From Apoderus coryli (taxonomy: Eukaryota > Arthropoda > Insecta > Coleoptera > Attelabidae), in NCBI GenBank assembly GCA_911728435.2, contig OU452200.1, forward strand, positions 1,951,130 to 2,015,129: DNA of 64,000 nt, written 5' to 3'. A model generated the notes under the pieces. That model was not told the origin of the DNA and searched no databases. It was given only the letters and a program-made list of their open reading frames with translations. A program made the translations under genes and the position numbers. Shown here piece after piece: positions 1-12,960 of the stretch; position 1 is the first letter of the stretch; every line of letters begins with the position of its first letter.

Positions 1-1
1 A

Positions 2-46
<45 letters not shown>

Positions 47-1023
47 ATTTAATTAATTAAATAAATAAATAAATAAATAATTAATTAATTATTTAATTAA
101 TTATTTAATTAAATAAATAAATAAATAAATAAATAATTATTTAATTAATTAAATAAATAAATAAATAAATAATTAATTAATTATTTAATTAAATAAATAA
201 ATAATTAATTAATTATTTAATTAATTAAATAAATAAATAAATAAATAATTAATTATTTAATTATTTAATTAATTAAATAAATAAATAAATAAATAAATAA
301 TTATTTAATTAATTAAATAAATAAATAAATAAATAATTAATTAATTATTTAATTAAATAAATAAATAAATAAATAATTAATTATTTAATTAAATAAATAA
401 ATAAATAAATAAATAATTATTTAATTAATTAAATAAATAAATAAATAAATAATTAATTAATTATTTAATTAACTAAATAAATAAATAAATAATTAATTAT
501 TTAATTAAATAAATAAATAAATAAATAAATAATTATTTAATTAATTAAATAAATAAATAAATAAATAATTAATTAATTATTTAATTAAATAAATAAATAA
601 ATAAATAAATAATTATTTAATTAATTAAATAAATAAATAAATAAATAATTATTTAATAAATAAATAAATAATTATTTAATTAATAAATAAATAATTAATT
701 ATTTAATTAATTAAATAATTATTTATTTATTTATTTATTTATTTAATTAATTAAATAATTATTTATTTATTTATTTATTTATTTAATTAATTAAATAATT
801 ATTTATGTATTTATTTATTTAATTAATTAAATAATTATTTATTTATTTATTTATTTATTTAATTAATTAAATAATTAATTATTTATTTATTTATTTAATT
901 AATTAAATAATTAATTAATTATTTATTTATTTATTTAATTAAATAAATAATTAATTATTTATTTATTTAATTAATTAAATAATTATTTATTTATTTATTT
1001 AATTAAATAATTAATTATTTATT

Positions 1024-1055
<32 letters not shown>

Positions 1056-1112
1056 TATTTATTTATTTATTTAATTAAATAATTATTTATTTATTTATTT
1101 AATTAATTAAAT

Positions 1113-1146
<34 letters not shown>

Positions 1147-2277
1147 TTAAATAATTATTTATTTATTTATTTATTTATTTAATTAATTAAATAATTAATT
1201 AATTATTTATTTATTTATTTATTTATTTAATTAATTAAATAATTAATTATTTATTTATTTATTTATTTAATTAATTAAATAATTAATTAATTATTTATTT
1301 ATTTATTTAATTAATTATTTATTTATTTATTTAATTAAATAAATAATTAATTATTTATTTATTTAATTAAATAATTATTTATTTATTTATTTATTTATTT
1401 AATTAAATAGTTAATTTTTTATTTATTTATTTATTTATTTATTTAATTAATTATTTATTTATTTATTTAATTAATTAAATAATTATTTATTTATTTATTT
1501 ATTTAATTAATTAAATAAATAAATAATTAATTAATTATTTAATTAATTAAATAAATAAATAAATAAATAATTATTTAATTAATTAAATAAATAAATAAAT
1601 AAATAATTAATTATTTATTTATTTATTAATTTATTAATTAAATAATTATTATATATATTATTTATTTATTAATTAAATAATTATTTATTTATTTATTTAA
1701 TTAAATAATTAAATAATTAATTATTTATTTATTTATTTATTTAATTAATTAAATAATTATTTATTTATTTATTTATTTAATTAATTAAATAATTAATTAT
1801 TTATTTATTTAATTAATTAAATAATTAATTATTTATTTATTTATTTAATTAATTAAATAATTAATTATTTATTTATTTATTTATTTAATTAAATAATTAT
1901 TTATTTATTTATTTATTTAATTAAATAATTAATTATTTATTTATTTATTTATTTATTTAATTAAATAAATAATTAATTAATTATTTATTTATTTTATTAA
2001 ATAATTAATTATTTATTTATTTATTTATTTAATTAATTATTTAATTTATTTATTAATAAATAATTAATTAAATAATTATTTACTTATTTATTTATTTAAT
2101 TAATTAAATAATTATTTATTTATTTATTTATTTAATTAATTAAATAATTAATTAATTAATTATTTATTTATTTATTTAATTAATTAAATAATTAATTAAT
2201 TATTTATTTATTTATTTATTTAATTAATTAAATAATTAATTAATTATTTATTTATTTATTTATTTAATTAATTAAAT

Positions 2278-2311
<34 letters not shown>

Positions 2312-2385
2312 TTAAATAATTATTTATTTATTTATTTAATTAAATAATTAATTAATTATTTATTTATTTATTTATTTAATTAAAT

Positions 2386-2419
<34 letters not shown>

Positions 2420-2433
2420 TTAATTAAATAATT

Positions 2434-2467
<34 letters not shown>

Positions 2468-3049
2468 TTAATTAAATAATTATTTATTTATTTATTTAAT
2501 TAATTAATTAAATAATTAATTATTTATTTATTTAATTAATTAAATAATTAATTAATTATTTATTTATTTATTTATTTAATTAAATAATTAATTATTTATT
2601 TATTTATTTATTTAATTAAATAATTAATTATTTATTTATTTATTTATTTAATTAATTAAATAATTATTTATTTATTTATTTATTTAATTAATTAAATAAT
2701 TATTTATTTATTTATTTATTTAATTAATTAAATAATTAATTAATTAATTATTTATTTATTTATTTAATTAATTAAATAATTAATTAATTATTTATTTATT
2801 TATTTAATTAATTAAATAATTAATTAATTATTTATTTATTTATTTAATTAATTAAATAATTAATTAATTATTTATTTATTTATTTAATTTATTAAATAAT
2901 TATTTATTTATTTATTTATTTAATTAATTAAATAATTATTTATTTATTTATTTATTTATTTAATTAATTAAATAATTAATTATTTATTTATTTAATTAAT
3001 TAAATAATTAATTAATTATTTATTTATTTATTTATTTAATTAAATAATT

Positions 3050-3091
<42 letters not shown>

Positions 3092-3338
3092 TTAATTAAA
3101 TAATTAATTAATTAATTATTTATTTATTTATTTAATTAATTAAATAATTAATTATTTATTTATTTATTTATTTAATTAATTAAATAATTAATTAATTATT
3201 TATTTATTTATTTAATTAATTAAATAATTAATTAATTATTTATTTATTTAATTAATTAAATAATTATTTATTTATTTATTTATTTATTTAATTAATTAAA
3301 TTATTTATTTATTTATTTATTTAATTAATTAAATAATT

Positions 3339-3387
<49 letters not shown>

Positions 3388-3395
3388 TTATTTAT
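1..3395. repeat. 3.4-kb A/T-only compound tetranucleotide tract
   Basis: The whole stretch is built from ATTT/AAAT and TTAA units. Reading by eye I find only four bases other than A or T, at about 473, 807, 1410 and 2083, before a G at 3396. Strand composition switches: to about 705 the + strand is AAAT-rich, then TTTA-rich to about 1510, AAAT-rich again to about 1615, then TTTA-rich to the end. TTAA units alternate with short runs of three to nine tetranucleotides. No gene can lie here. The tract may have grown from LINE poly(A)/AAAT tails, but nothing in the sequence proves it. The window starts inside the tract, so its true length is unknown. Confidence 0.97.
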
Positions 3396-4328
3396 GTATT
3401 TATAAAGTAGTTAGCTAGAAAAGCTTTTAGATAGAAACATACTTTTGACTCCATTGTAATAATTTGTTGATGAATATAAAAAAATCTAAATATCTAAAAG
3501 CTAAAAAGCTTTTGATTTAATTATTGCTCGCCACTGATTATGGGACTGGTCTAGTCTTGAAACATGTTGTATGGCATGGATTAGTGATTATTATATTAAA
3601 TTTATTACGTGGATATATAATATAAATGACTAAAATAATATTATTGTAGTTATTTAAAATTATTGTCTAAAACATTTAATGAACCAGCCCTGTATATTTA
3701 TACTATTATAGTAATTTTTTTTATTTTCGTACATACACATTAATCTTTGCGTAGATAGGTATACCATATAATTTTATATTACCCGACAAAAAACACTGCT
3801 GCACAGTAGTACATATATGATACCTATAATATAAAAACAAACTCCCACCTCGAGGGGAAAAGTATACTCGTCCTTGTCTAACATTGCCCATATGATTATT
3901 TTATTTCAACACAATACATATAACGCCATCTACAATTTCCATGGTTGCATGTTTTTCTAATAGATGTAGCTCGTGTCGAGACAGTTTCAATTTTTGTTTT
4001 ATTTCCCATATATGCTGACTATCTATTGTGTACATTAATCTTTGGTTATAGTGATCAGCTTCCAGTCTAGTTTTCTAAATTAAGTTATAATATCTATAGG
4101 TATTATAAATATAGTTATTCTTATATTAAAAGTAAATAGGTACCTATTATTAATTAGGATAAAAATATGAGTGAGATTACAGCTAAGGAAACTTGAGCAT
4201 CTATGGCCCATTTTTGAAGGTTTGTTGGAAAAAGCTTTTTATACAGTAGGTGACATTTTTAATGTGCATTAATTTTTGAGCGATTCACACACTGGATAGT
4301 AGTTTGTATTGTGTGTTTTGTATGTATA
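3396..4328. other. Intergenic, repeat debris
   Basis: No gene is seen. It contains a hammerhead-like motif at 3534-3571 and two copies of a short motif ending in CATTAATCTTTG (about 3738-3750 and 4030-4044). That motif is the terminal repeat of the element at 23671-26056. A CCCTGTATA string typical of Tc1/mariner ends lies near 3690. Confidence 0.5.
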
Positions 4329-6415
4329 CAGGGTGGTCCAACGAAAAGTTTGCACCTAGCTTTTCTCTTTTTTTTGTAGTCGAATGCGAAAATGCTCGGA
4401 CACGTCGATTTTGCTTTTGAGGGGGACACATTTTAAACATATTTTTCTATCTGCGCCTTTAACCCCCTAGCGGGGGTGAGTAACAACCCTAAAATTTTTA
4501 AATGGAAGAGGGGTCTAATGACATATCATTTGAAAGGACACAAAATTGTCTTTCTAATGATACCCTATTTGTCGAATTTTACTAAAACAGTTAATACGAA
4601 AACGACTTTAAAGACATTAAGCCGATAATTTTGGTATTAATGAGAAATACAAATAAGTTTTAATTATTACGACTGAAAACAACTACAATCATTTCTAAAT
4701 TATTTACTTTGAAGAAAAACGGGATTTCAAAAACACTATCTTATTTATCAGAACTAAATTCCTCACTAATCGTTTGCGTTTTTTGTTGAAATAAAAACTG
4801 CAGATACGTGTAGGAAAAGAATTTACACCGTTTATTTTAGTCTTTTCATTGATTCAGTTTGGTTGCTTCTCAAGTTATTTTACTTTTACCGTACAAAATG
4901 ATTTATTCCATTCTAGAACGAGTTGAAATTGTTAAACTTTATTTTCAAAATAATAGTAGTGCTAGACTTACGGCTCGCTTATTTAATGAGAGACATCCCG
5001 ATAAAAATGTGAATGATGTGTACGTTGGCAAGTTAGTTAAAAAGTTTGTAGATACCGGATCTGTCTGTAATGTAAAACACCAGCCGCAGAAACCGATCAG
5101 AAATGAAGCTGTGGAAGTCGCTGTTTTAGGGCATGTTGAAATGGATCATAGTCAAAGTACCCGTCAACTAGCTGAAGCCTCAGGTGTCTCCCGTTCGTCC
5201 ATAATACGAATTTTAAAAGCGTACAAATTTCATCCGTACAAAATCAAATTAGTACAGGAACTAAATGAGGATGATCCTGATAGAAGGCTGCAATTTTGTG
5301 AAGCAATGAGCCAGCGTTTAATTGAAGATCCGCAATTATTATTTAACATTTGTTTTTCCGACGAATGCACATTTTATTTGAATGGAGCTGTAAATAGGCA
5401 CAATTGCCGTTACTGGGATGACAGTAACCCACATTTATTCCGTGAGGTTCATACCCAGTATCCTCAAAAAATAAACGTCTGGTGTGGCATATTAGGAAAT
5501 CATATTATAGGACCACTTTTTATTCCTGGAAATTTAACTGGTGAAGTGTACCTAAACATGCTTGAAGACACAATTGATCCTTTAATAACACAAATTATAG
5601 AAGATGACCAAAATCATACTGCTGATCGGCTTTATTTCCAGCAAGATGGAGCACCTCCGCACTATGTGGCTCCTGTAAGACAGTTCTTAGATGACCGGTT
5701 CCCTGGACGGTGGATTGGAAGGAGGGGCCCAATTGAATGGCCTGCCAGGTCACCGGATTTATCGCCTTTAGACTTTTTTCTTTGGGGGCACTTAAAAAAT
5801 AAATGTTTTGCCACGAAGCCCGAGTCCATATAAGATCTTCGCCAACGCATTACAGAAGAGTGCAGAAACATAACACCTGATATGCTACAAAATGTTAGAA
5901 ATAGATTTGAACAAAATCTGTATTATTGTATGGAATCAAATGGGTCACATTTTCAACATTTGTTAATGTAACGTTTTAATAAATCAATTTAACAGCTTGT
6001 TTACTTTTTTTACAAAGCAATGTTAAAACTAACAAACATTGGAATGTACTAACGATTGCAGGTGTTTTCACTCGCAATAATTAAAACTTATTTGTATTTC
6101 TCATTAATACCAAAATTATCGGCTTAATGTCTTTAAAGTCGTTTTCGTATTAACTGTTTTAGTAAAATTCGACAAATAGGGTATCATTAGAAAGACAATT
6201 TTGTGTCCTTTCAAATGATATGTCATTAGACCCCTCTTTCCATTTAAAATTTTAGGGTTGTTACTCACCCCCGCTAGGGGGTTAAAGGCGCAGATCGAAA
6301 AATATGTTTAAAATGTGTCCCCCTCAAAAGCAAAATCGACGTGTCCGAGCATTTTCGCATTCGACTACAAAAAAAAGAGAAAAGCTAGGTGCAAACTTTT
6401 CGTTGGACCACCCTG
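4329..6415 (+). mobile_element. Nearly complete Tc1/mariner-like element, long inverted repeats
   Basis: Both ends read CAGGGTGGTCCAACG inward and are flanked by TA (4327-4328 and 6416-6417), the Tc1/mariner target duplication. The inverted repeat is not just terminal: 4329 to about 4672 matches the complement of about 6073-6415 almost base for base, giving arms near 340 bp. The transposase lies between them on the + strand. Arm similarity is high by eye, so the insertion is probably fairly young or the arms have been homogenised. Confidence 0.92.
4898..5971 (+). pseudogene. Mariner-like transposase, one premature stop
   Basis: This is the transposase of the surrounding element; it would cut and paste the element at TA sites. 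The ATG at 4898 is chosen because MIYSILERVEIVKLY begins the usual N-terminal helix-turn-helix; reading further upstream needs a TTG start. A second helix-turn-helix ends in ILKAYKFHPYKIKLVQEL. The catalytic acidic residues lie in FSDECTF, FQQDGAPPHY and SPDLSPLDFFLWG. Forty-one residues separate the second and third aspartates if the D of PLD is used, as in DD41D elements. An in-frame TAA at 5831-5833, after KPESI, cuts off the last 45 residues. The frame then stays open through DLRQRITEE to a TAA at 5969-5971, so the lesion is a single substitution in an otherwise intact gene of about 357 codons. Confidence 0.9.
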
Positions 6416-6417
6416 TA

Positions 6418-7580
6418 TATATTGAACTGTAGAATATTTACTTAATTAATTTACTTTAAGTATCTTAATTGATTTATTTATTTGACGATGTACCTTTATG
6501 TATTAATTATTATTCTTATGTTTTGTTTGTTTACCTGTCTATAAAATTATTTATTTTTTTTGATAAATATATATTTATTATTATAATCTGTAAAATACAA
6601 ATATTTATTTCCGATTTCTTGTTTTCATTATCTATATTTATGTATTTTTATCCGGCATAATTTTTATTATTAGAAACTTATATCAAATGATGAAAAATTT
6701 TATCTTTTATTCTATATAATACAATGTTTTGGGACATACTGTATACTATGATATTACTTAATAGTATATTGCACATACAAACAACTGATTTTAATTGAAT
6801 TGAATAAATAAATAAACTAAACTAAACATTCAAGTATTTAAACAAAATAAATATAATTATTAAAATTGAATAAGTATGTCTTTATATTAATTGTTTTAAT
6901 TATTTCTACCAATCAAATATTTAGGTTGTTGAAACAAATTGCATTCTGATCTACCAAATAAATTATGACTTTGTTTTAAAGAATTTATTTGTTTGAAGCA
7001 TATGAAAACAATATTTGTTTAAGTCAACTGAATTTTTATTTGGTTCAAGAGTTTTTTTTTTCAGTGTATAAAACTATTTGTACGAAGTCTTTTAGTTTAA
7101 CTCGCCTTTGAATAATTCCGTTCCTAAAACTAAATTGATGTGAATCTATGTCAAAACTGCACAGTCAAACACACAGCATCGACGATCGTAACAAAATTTG
7201 TCTGCAACTAAACTTAATTACAACTGTATGTGCATCCAATATCGTAAACTCCAACCCGGCATCACACAGCTTAAATGTGAGCTGAGTAGTGGCTTTAGTT
7301 TTGAAAATTCACTTATAAAATTTGTTGTGTTTCATCATATTACTCATTATGCACACGCCGCTGATATTATCCAAATTACAACTAGTCCAACAGACACTCT
7401 CTAAGCGATGCACGGAAGTTGATAATAATGACTAAACCAAAAGGTCTCTTTCTCTGTCTTGCTATTATTATTATTCACAATTATTATTATCATAATACAT
7501 ATTGTGGGGATATGTACTGTACTACTATGCATATTTTGTTGAATAGTTTTTAATCTAATTGACGTTCTGTAGGCTATCAG
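6418..7580. other. AT-rich intergenic DNA
   Basis: No gene is supported. Short open frames at 6469-6660 and 7198-7404 have no recognisable domain and the composition of background. An AATAAATAAATAAACTAAACTAAAC run near 6805-6828 may be the tail of an old retroelement. Confidence 0.45.
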
Positions 7581-7584
7581 AAGT

Positions 7585-7738
7585 AATACCCCTAGGGTCT
7601 TGATAATACCGAGATAATTTTGTCATAGAGAATTCCGAAAGCGTGTTGCTTTAAGTATTATCCTTGAGCAACTCGCTTGAAGGATTCTCTATGACAAAAT
7701 TTTGAGTATTTATTAAGGCCCGAGGAGTATTCGATAAG
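7585..7738. repeat. Imperfect palindrome, small fold-back MITE relic
   Basis: The left arm around 7587-7655 (core TTTTGTCATAGAGAAT, then a GCGTGTTGCT block) is repeated inverted at about 7670-7738 (AGCAACTCGC, then ATTCTCTATGACAAAA). Outer parts of the arms also match, TAATACCCCTAGGGTCTTGA against TCGGGCCTTAATAAATACTC. The arms are about 65 bp with a short loop. There is no coding content. A miniature inverted-repeat transposon is the likely origin, but target duplications were not found. Confidence 0.65.
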
Positions 7739-7744
7739 ATAATT

Positions 7745-9199
7745 TTTTACTTTGTAGATATCAAAAATTTGATTGTCAATCTGACGTTTAATAATGTTGA
7801 TGTCTACAATAAAAAAATTATATTATATACTACCAAGAACTAACAAAGAATTCAGCTTCAATTTATTTTTTTACACCCTGTATATGTTTTGAAATATTGG
7901 AAATAGTTTGTGACATTATTTAAAGGGAGGCAGTGCGTACATGGTCATTATTTAAAACAATAAACCAAAAGATAAATGTCTCTATAGAGAGCTATTTGTG
8001 TCTCACGGGCGCTAGTTTATTTTTTAATAAATCTCCGGAAATTTTGAAACACCATGGTCAGTGGCGTAGCTGGACGTTAGGGGTTTCGGAGCAAGATATT
8101 TTCAGGTGACCCTCAGTAAAGAAACTGCACATATTGATGTAAAAATATATGTATATTTTAAGTAAACACTAAAAAATACAAATTAATGATCTTCGTAATT
8201 AAAACAAATATTAGGAATCACAAGTTTAATCAAAACTAAAAATAAATAGTAAATTCAAGATTTAGGCTCGCACGGTCTTTCTGCGCTGCAAACAGTTTTG
8301 AGTTTTGATTGAAACCGTCTTAATTTGTAATTTATACTAATTTTGAGACATTTGAAATTATTAACTTTTAAAATTAATACAAATTTTATAAAATACTCAT
8401 CACAAATAATAACTCTGGAGCCTTAGTGCTTAGCACCGAACTGTAATAGCTACAGCACTGACCAGTGTGTGGAACGCAAAATGGGAAAATTGGTATAAAT
8501 TTAACCACAGCTGGCTGAGAGTTAAAATAGATACAAAATAATATTGAATTGAAAAAAATAGTCCATTCTTAAGCGGAATTATAATTTACGTGATGAAAAT
8601 ACTAAGTCGTAACTCAACAAAATAAGTTTAATAGAAAAATATACCTTCGTTCAGCCAAAAATGTTGCGGAACTCAGACCAGTTCCATCTTCAGATTTTTC
8701 AAATTTTTTGAGAATGTGTACAATAAATACACTGGGTTTATGATTTCTATTGGACTCTGGAATAGTATATTGTGCAACGAACATGAATGACATATATTTC
8801 CTACGAGTAGGAAATGGTCACTTCATGCGAGGTGCATACTATAATTTTTACGCAAGTATTTGTTTTCCCTGTTCGCGTAAGCCTAAAAACGATGAGTTAA
8901 AAGTATTAAATTGACTAGGTGGTGTTAAACTACATTCACTATCTCGATTTTTCATTATATAAAAAGCTTTGAAGTCTTCGAAATTAGCGAAATAATTTAA
9001 ACTGTCAATTTGGTTTTGTTTGTTTGTCGGCGTTGCTATGGTGATTTTTCATATCCGATGCTATATTGGTCATTACCAGTGCATTTTTAAATATTTGCCC
9101 AGTAACTAGTGGTAAATGAAAAACAGCATTACAATGTACTACATTTTCAAATTGCGATTAAACATATAATAAAGGCAACACATAATAACATTACAAATA
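7745..9199. other. Intergenic, no gene seen
   Basis: Contains an orphan Tc1/mariner-type end (ACACCCTGTATA near 7872) and a CAGTGGCGTAGC string at 8059 that resembles hAT termini, but no matching partner with a target duplication. The frame at 9109-9357 on the + strand is the antisense shadow of the LINE below. Confidence 0.45.
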
Positions 9200-9850
9200 A
9201 GTCACATAGCCTCCCTCAATTTGTGCGAAACGGGCTCAAATTTTCTAATTCCATACACGAATCTAAGGCACGATTTCTGAACTTTTTGAATTCTGTCTTT
9301 ATCAGAACAATCCAGGCACGGTCCATACACAACATCACAGAAGTTAAAGTAGCTTAAGACTAAACTATCGGTAAGTTTTTTTTTTCAAAGGTAGTGATAG
9401 TAGATGCCTATGGGGATATAACATCTTTAATGACAAATATGCTCTCTGGATATTGATGCTCACATGCTTCTTAAACCGCAATTCGACATCCAATTCCAAG
9501 CCAAGATTTCTTGTTGAAGTTGAGAACTTTAAACTTGAGTTATTTACTTTGATATTCAGTTGCAACTCCAACAAGCGCCTGTTTTTACCAAAGACAAGAG
9601 CGTCAGACTTAGAGGCATTGATCATGAGACCGTGCTTTTGAGATAGCTCCACAATTCTGTTAATATCCTCGTTAATATCTTGATTAGCCAGATAATAGTC
9701 GTCATAAGTAAAGCTGTAGTAAATTTGCCGGTCATCCGCATATATATGCTCCTTGAATGCTTGAGACTTGACCCTATGTAGCATGTGTAAATGTTAAACA
9801 ATAAAGGTGAAAGTATTGAGCCTTGTGGAACTCACTTATCACTCAAAATA
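9200..9850 (-). pseudogene. Non-LTR retrotransposon RT fragment (Jockey/CR1-like)
   Basis: Read on the minus strand, the order is as in a LINE ORF2 C-terminal half. VPQGSILSPLLFN (about 9800-9840) is followed, after a frameshift, by the HIYADD catalytic box near 9740. Then come NASKSDALVFG and LGLELDVELRFKKHV. The C-terminal block FCDVVYGPCLD and RIQKVQKSCLRFVYGIRK spans about 9220-9350. At least one frameshift separates PQGS from YADD, and a stop ends the last block, so the copy is dead. It carries no endonuclease, so it is 5' truncated. Confidence 0.85.
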
Positions 9851-10934
9851 ATATTGTTGTGGATGGAGAACTATTGATTACGTTAATAGTTTCCCACAAA
9901 ACAAAACACGTTACACAATATAACTAAATTCACAAGCAATTTCGCTTATTGTATTCGTAGAATCGTAAAATATCTGGAGTTGGAGTTTATGAATTTTTAT
10001 TCTCATATAACTTTGTATTACTTTGTGTATAAGCCTGCCATTATTATATTATGCTTTTCAGGAAAATAGCTAAGTTATACGGAATAGATATTCTTACTAC
10101 GTCTTTTCTGTTACTCATACTTTTTCAGTCGGTCTAAAGAAAAAGGAAAAAAAATTAATAATAAAGTTTCATGCAGTATTTTACCTAAGTAGTTTTAGGG
10201 ATATGTAGGTATAATACGTACGTACTATTACAACTTCAAAGTGAACAATAGCCACTTTAACTTTACGATGATAATAATAAGGTATCGTTGTCTAAAAATT
10301 AAAAGAAAACTGTTGCCCTTGAGGCACCGATAGCTCCCTATACAGAAATTTATCTTTTTATTTATTTTTGTTAAATTGTTTCCGCCTAAATCATATTATG
10401 ACAAACTATTGTAAATGGCTATTTTTAACTGTTTTCGTCCTCATTGTATAATTCGCCATTACAAAATTTCCACAGAATTTAAAACGTAAATTTAATCAGC
10501 GTTCAATCAACGTGTGTTGTTGTATTATTAGTATTTTGCTAAAATAAAATCCCCCTTATTCTCTTAAATAGATGTGCATATATGCGAGGTTTCGGAACTA
10601 GTCGATAGCTTGAATATCCTACTCTTTATATGCCTAATCGAATTATTTGCAAGACCGATGAATCCAGAGAGAGCGTATGAACCTTCCACCTCTCTCGTTT
10701 ATAGAACATAGAGGATATTTTCGATTAACATTAGCGCACGACTGAAATCTGTACATCAAAAAATGCTAACCACAAAAGCGGTTCTCTACATAAAATCAAC
10801 AATTGACAAATTGGATCCGTCGGCGTCGCATAGTGTTATAGCCCAGACTTGTACATTATTTTAAATATCCCGCCTTTTGCGAGATGGGGTTATTTGCGAA
10901 TTTGACTTCCGGCTTGAAAAAATCATCATGAGTC
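9851..10934. other. Intergenic, no gene seen
   Basis: Moderately AT-rich unique-looking sequence. I see no domain, splice-bounded open frame or clear repeat structure in it. Confidence 0.4.
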
Positions 10935-12960
10935 AAATTATCCTCATCATCATCACTCAGCTATAGTAGTCCACTGCTGAACATAAGCCTCTCGTTTATT
11001 TTGCCACTCTGCTCTATCTTGAGCCATTTGTATCCAATTACCACAGATTCGTTTGATATCATCAGTCCATCGTGTGGGGGGGCGCCCTCTACTACGATAA
11101 GCTTCGTGCCTCGGGCGCCACTCCAATAGTTTTTTAGACCATCTTCCGTCAGTTCTTCTAGCTACGTGGCCGGCCCAGTTGCACTTTAAAGTTGTTATTT
11201 TTTCGATTACATCTATAACACCTATTCTTTGGCGAATAATCTCGTTTGGTATTCGGTCTCTGAGGGAAATACCCAGAATAGCCCTCTCTATCGCCCGTTG
11301 GGTGACACGCAGTTTCTTTGCTGACTTTTTTGTAAGCGTCAATGTTTCGGCTCTGTATGTCATCACTGGTAATACGCACTGATTGTATACTTTTCGTTTT
11401 AGACTGATGGGAATATCCGACTTGAAAACATACTTTAATCTTCCGAAAGATGTCCACCCCAAGCCTAGTCTCCGGAGAAGTTCGCACGTCTGGTTGTCCC
11501 GTCCTATTCGGATCTCATGACCCAAATGTTTGTAGGCGGTGACCTGTTCAATAGATTTGCTTCCAACAGTTATGTTTTCACTGGGGACTAGGTTTGTCAT
11601 GACTTGCGTCTTTGCAAAGTTAATTCTTAGGCCAACTTCCCTTGAAGCATTGTATAATTTTTCCAACATCATGGACGCTTGATCTATACGGTCGGTGATA
11701 AGGACGATTCTGCAAATCTTAAGTTATTTAATCTTTCACTGTCTATATTTAGGCCCATTTCCCCCCATTCGATTTTCTTACAGGCATATTCGAGCAGTGT
11801 GGTGAACAGCTTTGGAGAGAGGGTATCTCCTTGACGTACACCTTGTTCTATTCGGAATGTTCTTGTGTTTTTATGTAATCTTACACACGCCGTTGCTTTC
11901 TCATATATACCCTTAATCAGTGCAATGTACCTGTAATCAATTCTGCAATGTACCTGTAATTAATGTTGTTGGCTGATTGAGTCAAAAGCTTTTTCATAGT
12001 CTACGAAAACAAGGATGAGAGGTTTATTATATTCTGTTGATTTTTCTATAAGGGTCTTGATTGTATGTAAATGGTCATTTGTACCGTACCCTGTTCTTTC
12101 GGCTGGTAAAAATCTAATTTTGGAGTTAGGCGTTTAGCAATGATCTTCATAAATAGTTTATACAAGTGGGATAGGAGACTAATGGGTCTGTAATTTGCTA
12201 GATTACCAATGTTCCCCTTCTTGTGCATTATTACTATAGTGGAGTTGTTCCACTTTGAAGGTGTCACTCCTTGATGTAGACATTCATTAAATAATTCACA
12301 TATGGCTTTAATAACTATGTGTCCACCTTCCTTTACTGCCTCTATAACAATTTTGTCTTCTCCTGGTGACTTATTATTCTTCATCTCAGACACCGCCTTT
12401 CTTACTTCGCAGTAGGTTATGTCTGGTACATCTTCAGAGCCCTGGTTCAGTATTCTTGGGATAGGTACCTCTTCTTCATCTGGTTTTCTATAAAGTTCTT
12501 CATAGAAGTCTTCGACAATTTTTACAATTTCATCCTTGTTGGTAATAACTTGCCCTGCCGTATTTTTTAGTTGGCAGATGTTGTGTTTTGCCACTTTTAA
12601 ATTTCTACGTAAAACTTTAAGACTCTTGTTGTTTTCAATCACTGTATTTATTTTCTCTGTATTAAATTTTCTGGTATCTTTTCTTATAGCCTTTGATATT
12701 TCTTTATTTAGTTGTCTTAGTTCCTCGTTGTTTGTGGTGTATTTGTTCTTTAGTTCTCTTCTTTTCGTTAGTAGCTGTTTGGTGCCTCTAGACAGTTTTT
12801 CTTCTTTTTCTCTTCTCTTTGGTTCATATCTTTTACGTGTCTCTTGCAATGCTGTACATATTTTTTCATTTAAGTTCTCAACGTCGGTTCCCAGATTATC
12901 CTCATATAAGTAACGAAAATAATGGGTTGGGTTGGGTAAGTAAAAACTCAGTTTACATAG
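10935..12960 (-). pseudogene. RTE-clade LINE, 5' truncated and inactivated
   Basis: On the minus strand from 12900 downward: a lysine/glutamate-rich linker, the RT block NYRPISLLSHLYK, then VFVDYEKAFDSI (about 12000-12030), EQGVRQGDTLSPKLF (about 11820-11860) and LNNLRFA (about 11720). The long frame 11672-10953 follows, with the RTE C-terminal signatures VTAYKHLGHEI, RAILGISLRDRIPNE and GRPPTRWTDDIKR. The stop codon is followed almost at once by TGATGATGATGAGG (about 10945-10960), the short trinucleotide tail typical of RTE 3' ends. The copy is dead. Four bases are missing at the FADD box, a small tandem duplication near 11925-11960 adds a stop, and other shifts lie near 12050. The endonuclease is absent. 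Confidence 0.9.

Noticed and set aside
5662..5871. Minus-strand frame opposite the transposase
   Set aside because: Antisense shadow of the real transposase frame.
9453..9641. Plus-strand frame opposite the LINE RT
   Set aside because: Antisense shadow of the RT fragment with the YADD box.
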